From Baffinella frigidus (taxonomy: Eukaryota; Cryptophyceae; Cryptomonadales; Baffinellaceae), in assembly GCA_026770585.1 (NCBI GenBank), contig MU646824.1, positions 36,126 to 56,125 of the forward strand: a stretch of DNA of 20,000 bases, written 5' to 3'. Positions 11,161-17,000 of the stretch are shown one piece after another. The notes below the pieces were generated by a model. It did no database searches and was not told the DNA's origin. It worked only from the letters and a program-made list of their open reading frames with translations. Each line of letters opens with the position of its first letter. Position 1 is the first letter of the stretch. A program made the translations under genes and the position numbers.

Positions 11161-14034
11161 ATTACCCCCAGAGCCGTTGAAATCCTCGGTACATGGGTAA
11201 CCTGACAAATACCAGCGTAGGTGTGACAATGCCGCGATCTCGCAGGGCATGGGGGCGCAGAGGGAAGGGAAGGCAGAGCAGACGTGTGGAGCGGACGATC
11301 CCCTGTCCCTGCAGCATTTTGACAACCCCGCGGTGGGTTTACGCAGGGTTCGGGGGGAAGGCGTGAGGGCAAGGCAGCCCAGGGGTACTTCTTCGCGCTC
11401 AACCCCTGCACCTGCAGAGTTGTGACAATGCTGTGGTTTCGCAGGGTCCGGGGGGAGGGGGGGAGGGGAAGACAGACTCGATGAGTGGAGCGGACGACGA
11501 CGATGATGATGATGAGCCTTCGGGTGGTTGGCGGTGGGTCGATCCAAGGCAAGATTCGTCTGTCGTGGTCCCAGGCATGCCCCAAACCCTCAAGCCGGAA
11601 CCCTATACCCTGAACCCTAAACCCTAAACCCTGAACCCTAAACCCTAAACCCCAAACCCCAAACCCCAAACCCTAAGCCCCCAACCCCCAACCCCCAACC
11701 CCCAACCCCCAACCCCCAACCCCAAACCCCAAACCCCAAACCCCAAACCCCAAACCCCAAACCCCAAACCCCAAACCCCAAACCCTAACCCTAATACAGG
11801 GATGGGCGTGGACAACGGCACGCCGCGCGCGTACCACACCGCCACCTGGCTTCAGGCCAAAGGTCTGAGGGCTCAGGGTTCAGGGTTGAGGATTTGGGGT
11901 TTAGGGTTTGGGGATTGGGGTTTGGGGTTGAGGGTTTGGGGTTTGAGGTTGGTTCAGGGTTCAGGGTTTGGGGTTAAGGGTTACCATACTGCCACCTGGC
12001 CCAGGACACAGGTGCTCTTTCCCAGCTCCCTCTCTGTCTCACGCCCACTAATAACCCCGGACGGAAAAGACGCTAGTGGTGTCCCTGAGGGGCGAGGTGC
12101 GAAAACGTGACTGGCGCGTGGGGTGTGCAGGGGGCGGTGGGGGGGGCAGGCTGCTGGTGATGGGAGGCTTTTCGGAGGGCGACCCGCTACTCCACCTCGA
12201 GGTTCCGAAACCCTGAATCCTGAACCGTAGACCCAAAACCCTGAACCCTGGACCCTAAACCTTGAACCCTAAACACTATACACTAAACTTTAAACACTAA
12301 CCCCTGACCCCTAACCCCTGACCCCTGACCCCCAACCCCTAAACTCAAACCCTAAACCCTAGACCCTCAACCCCTTCACCCTATACCCTACACTCTACAC
12401 CCCACACCCTACACCTCAAACCTCAAACCCTAAACCCCAAAGCCCAAACCCTAAACCCCAAACCCCACACCCTGAACCCCAAACCCCAAACCCCAAACCC
12501 CAAACTCCAAACCCCCGCAGGCGTGCGAGATCGGGCATGGTCCGTTCAAGTGGTCTGCGGTAGATACAATGGGCACCGCCCCCTGCCCGCGCTTCGGACA
12601 CTCGGCCTCTCTCGTGCGTGCCCCCCCCCCCCTTCCCCTCCCCTGCAGAACGACGGACCATCCAGCCCAGCAGTTGAGGCCACTCCGCCTCTCTCGTGCG
12701 CCCCCCCCACTCCCTAGCCCACCGTGGGATAATCCGGTCTCCTCGTTTTGCCTGAGTTAATACGGTCTCCTCAAAACGAGGGGACCGGTGTTCGAATGGA
12801 CGCCGGTCACAGCGATCGGCACGCCCCCCTGCCCTCGCTTCGGCCACTCCGCCTCCCTCGTGCGTGCTTCCTCTAAACCTAGGCCCTAAACCCCACACCC
12901 TAAACCCTAAACCCTAAACCCTATGAAATAAACCCTACATCCTAAACCCTACACCCAAACCCCAAACTCTGCTTCCAGCCCAGCGGGTTGCGCTGTGTAT
13001 CGCCTGCTGTTCGCTTTGATGGTTAATGCTCCTGATGCTCCAATCGCTCCAATTGCTCCGGCTGACGCATGTTCCTCCGGCCCGCCAAATCGGTGTGGCC
13101 ACATAGACTGAGCGGGAGTGGCGCTCTGGGGGAGACAGGTGGGCCCTGACGCGTCGCGTCTGGTGGTGATCGGTGGGTGCACGGGGGGGCACAACCACAA
13201 GGGCAACGGCACTGACGGCCATGAGTTGCGCGACGTCCACATCCTCACGCTCGCCCCAGGTTTGCTCCCACCCTCCCACTCTTGCGCCCTCACCTTCTAC
13301 CAGGAATACGAAGTGGATGTACCGAGTTTGTTTGCAAGGGCGATTTGTACGAGGGAGTTGCCCGGTCAGGGCAACCATCGCACAGCCAGAGGTACCGCCA
13401 ACCCCTCTCCTGTGTACCAACATCCTCGTGTGGTATTCGCGGGGGATGCAGCACCCTTCCCCCGCACGGAGCCGTCGCGCCGGCAACTGACTGCACACCT
13501 CTACACCTGACTTCACATTGGTAGATCTGAGTGCACCCGCCCCCGGCAGGGGAAGACCCCTTATGGACATCGCCGATGATGCAAGGGGTTCCCCCGCGCG
13601 GCGCCGTCGCGCGCTGCCACACGGCTGTTGTCGTCGGCGGCAACATCCTCTGCTTCGCCGGTGAGGTTCAGGGTTGGGTTTGGGGTTGAAGAAGGACCGC
13701 CCCGTGTGTGGGAGTGGGATGTGTGTTGGAGGTGTGTCTATGACGGGTATGAGATGTATGCGTGACGGGGCTGCCATACGGCGGTTGTCGTCGTCGGCAA
13801 CATCCTCTGCGTCGCCGGTGCGCTCCCTGTTTTTGTCAGGGTCCATGGTTTGCGGTTTGCGGTTTACGGTTTACGGTTAACGGTTCAGGGTTCATGGATA
13901 AGGGTTCAGGGTGAACGTTTAAGGTTTAGGGTTCAGGGCCCACCCTACCTCACGCCCACCTGCAGAACCGCCCTGATGCACGCCTGCCCTGATGGATAAC
14001 ATCCTTGACGATGTGTGTGGGATGTGTGTGTGTG

Positions 14035-14087
<53 letters not shown>

Positions 14088-17000
14088 CGTGGCTGGCGTG
14101 TCTCGGTTCACTGCTTGCAGGTCGTCATTCGGGTGTGTGGGATGTATGTGGAATTTGTGTGGGATTTGTGTGGGATGTTTGTGGGTGTCACGCTAGTCAA
14201 GTGGCTAAGTGGGGTTCTCTATTGGCCGCAGGCGGACCATCATTCGCGCTTTCCAACTCCCTCTCCGCACTCGACACCCGCGACTTCACCTGGAAAGAGG
14301 TAGCTTCGCCTCACTCGAGTTTGTTGACTATTCTCAAGTTGACATGCTGGAGTTTTGGTACAAATCTGTCAGTTTTGGAGCGGCAAAAGCCGAGTCTCGC
14401 CAATTTGGTGAGCACAAAAAGACGGGGACAAAGCTAGGGTAGAGGAACGGCTCCAATTCCCGGCCCGCCTCGAATCCTATCCACTAACCTCGCCGGACGT
14501 GACCTGACCCAAAATGTGGCCCCGCGATAGGTGAAGCAGGCGCCCGCGTCGCAGGCCCCGCCGCGCGAGCGGCACAACCCCATCTGCGTCCCCGTCTGCG
14601 GCGGCAGCGAGGTGCTGCATCATCGCTCCTCAACCCCACACCTTCACCTCTCAACTCTCAACTCTCAACCATCAACCATCGGCCGTACGCCCTAGGCCCT
14701 AAACCCTGAACCCTAAACCCTCAACCCTAAATCCTAAACCCTAAACCCTAAACTCTAAACCCTAAACTCTCAACTCTCACACCTAAGCCCTAAACCCTGA
14801 ACCATGAACCACACACCCTGAACCCTGAACCATTCACCCTAAATCCTAAACCCTAAACCCTCCACCCGCAAGGTGCTGGTGTTCGGGGGGTGGCGGGGAG
14901 AGGAGCTGGGCGACCTCTACTCCCTCAAATTCGGCACCCTCGAGGTCCGTCGAAACCCCCAAATCCTCAACCCCAATACCCAACCCATAACCCGTGAACC
15001 CAACACCTTTAACCCTCTCCTCTCTCAAATTCGGCGCTGTCGAGGTCTCTCACAACCCTCAACCCTGCAACACTCCACACTAAATCCTGCTCCATAAACT
15101 CAATCCCATGCTCTGCAGAAACTAAACCTGGACCTCTATTCTCACAAATTCGGCGCCCTCGAGGTCCTACTTTCTAAACCCTACATCCTGAACCCCAACC
15201 TCCCGAAATCTAAATCCTAAGCCCTACACCCTACACCCTAAACAGTCGACTTCCAAATCCTGAACCGAAGACCCTAGAACCTGACTCCTTCAAAATCTGC
15301 GCTCTCGAGGTCATTGAAACCCCTAAACCCTAGACCCTAGAACCCTTCACCCGAAACCTTAAACCCTAAACCCGAAAGCGTAATGCAGGAAGGGCAGCAC
15401 CCGCACGGCACGTCGCTCTCTTGCAAGCCTCCCCTCGCCGCCGCCCAACAGTCCCGCCCCACTCGACCCCACTCTACCGAACTCTACCCCCCTCTACCCT
15501 ACTCCGACTTGAACTCTCGCTCTCTCGCTCTCGCTCTTTTTGCTTTACAATGAATCTCGCTGTCAAGCAAACGCCGCCGCCGCGCAGCAGGCCTGCCCCA
15601 CTCCCTCTACGTGTCCTCTCACTCTCGCTCTCTTTCTCGCTCTGTTTGTCTCCACCACTCGAGGCTCATATTGATGGTTTGGTTTGGTTTGATCTCTCGA
15701 CTCTGACCACTCAAGGCGGACCGTGGCCTCTCAAATGTTGGTGTTTTGCTCGCGTCCAGGTTTGTACCAGAACTGGTCGCGTGGCCCACGCCTTAAGCAT
15801 GAGCAACGTGACCAATTCCCCGCACATCCCCGTCAAAAGGGTTTACGCAGCGAATTGTAGATGTGAAACAAAGGCCACGGCCCGCCTCGAGTGGCGCATG
15901 CGCCGACAGACCCTCCGCTGGAGGGTGCGTTTCCGGCGCTGAAGGCATTTCGGATTGAGGGTCTGACGGCGGGGGCCCTGGGGAGCAGGGACGACGAGGA
16001 CGACGAGGACGACGAGGATGCCGCCGACCCGCGGAATGCGCATGGGACGAGGTCTCGCGCCCCACCCACTAGGATTCACGGGTTTGGGTGTAGGGGTTTG
16101 GCCTGGTCGGGAGGAGGTGGAGGAGGAGGAAGAGGACGGCGGACGACGGACGGGGGCCTTTGCATGGGACGATGTCGCGCGCCCCACCCACCTTGTCTCA
16201 GAGAACCTATTAGTTAATGCCTCTGTGCCAACGAAAATTACTACACAAATGGATTATACTGTTGGCAGTAAAACGTTTGTGTAGTAAATTTCGTTGACAG
16301 AAAGCCATTGATTAATGCATTCTGAGGAGGAGGAGGACGACCCGCGGAATCCGCATGGGTTGAGGTCACGTGCCTCGCCCAGCATGATTCAGGTGTTTGG
16401 GTTCTGGCTTGCGGGTTCAGGGGCTTTGCCTCGTCGGAAGAAAGCTGAGGAAGAGGACGACGGTTGTGGCCATTCGCATGGGACTGAGGTCGCGTGCCCA
16501 AGACACCCTTAACCGTTTCCAACACACTCCCTGCCGTGTCAATCACACCCTCGACCGTGTCTAACACACCCTCAACCGTGTCGGTTGAGGGTGTGCTGGA
16601 CTGTGTCCAACACACCCTGTTGTCTAACACACCCTGGGGGGAGGAGGAGGACTGATGGGGAATGGAGGCGGCAACACCCACGGCAGTCTCGGCCTAGATA
16701 ACCAGATCCTTAAAACTCCTAACCCTGAGCATTTCTGAGTTCATATATATGAATATTTCATATATGAAACCGCCCCCGGAGGCGAAAAGGTCTACGTTTC
16801 GCGAAGACACGATTCATGTCTTCGTGAAACGTTGCGTTTTTCAACAAAAAGCGGCGAAATCTTGCGAAATTGACCGAACTTGTCGAAAAGAGCCCAAATT
16901 TGAATCAAATTTGAGGTCAGTCCGAAATGAAGATACGAATTCAAAAGGACGTCAACCTGTTGATATCCGGGTGCGGTATGTCTTAGTTGATATATCTGAA

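Noticed and set aside
12935-13846. Longest open frame in the window (303 codons, minus strand)
   Set aside because: It lies opposite kelch exons 13 and 14, is rich in Arg, Pro and Ser without motifs, and runs through introns. The plus strand has clear kelch strands with matching splice phases.
14912-15312. CRISPR-like array (repeats with spacers) near exon 17
   Set aside because: The repeats are diverged, irregularly spaced exon edges in eukaryotic intron DNA; spacers are telomere-like repeats.
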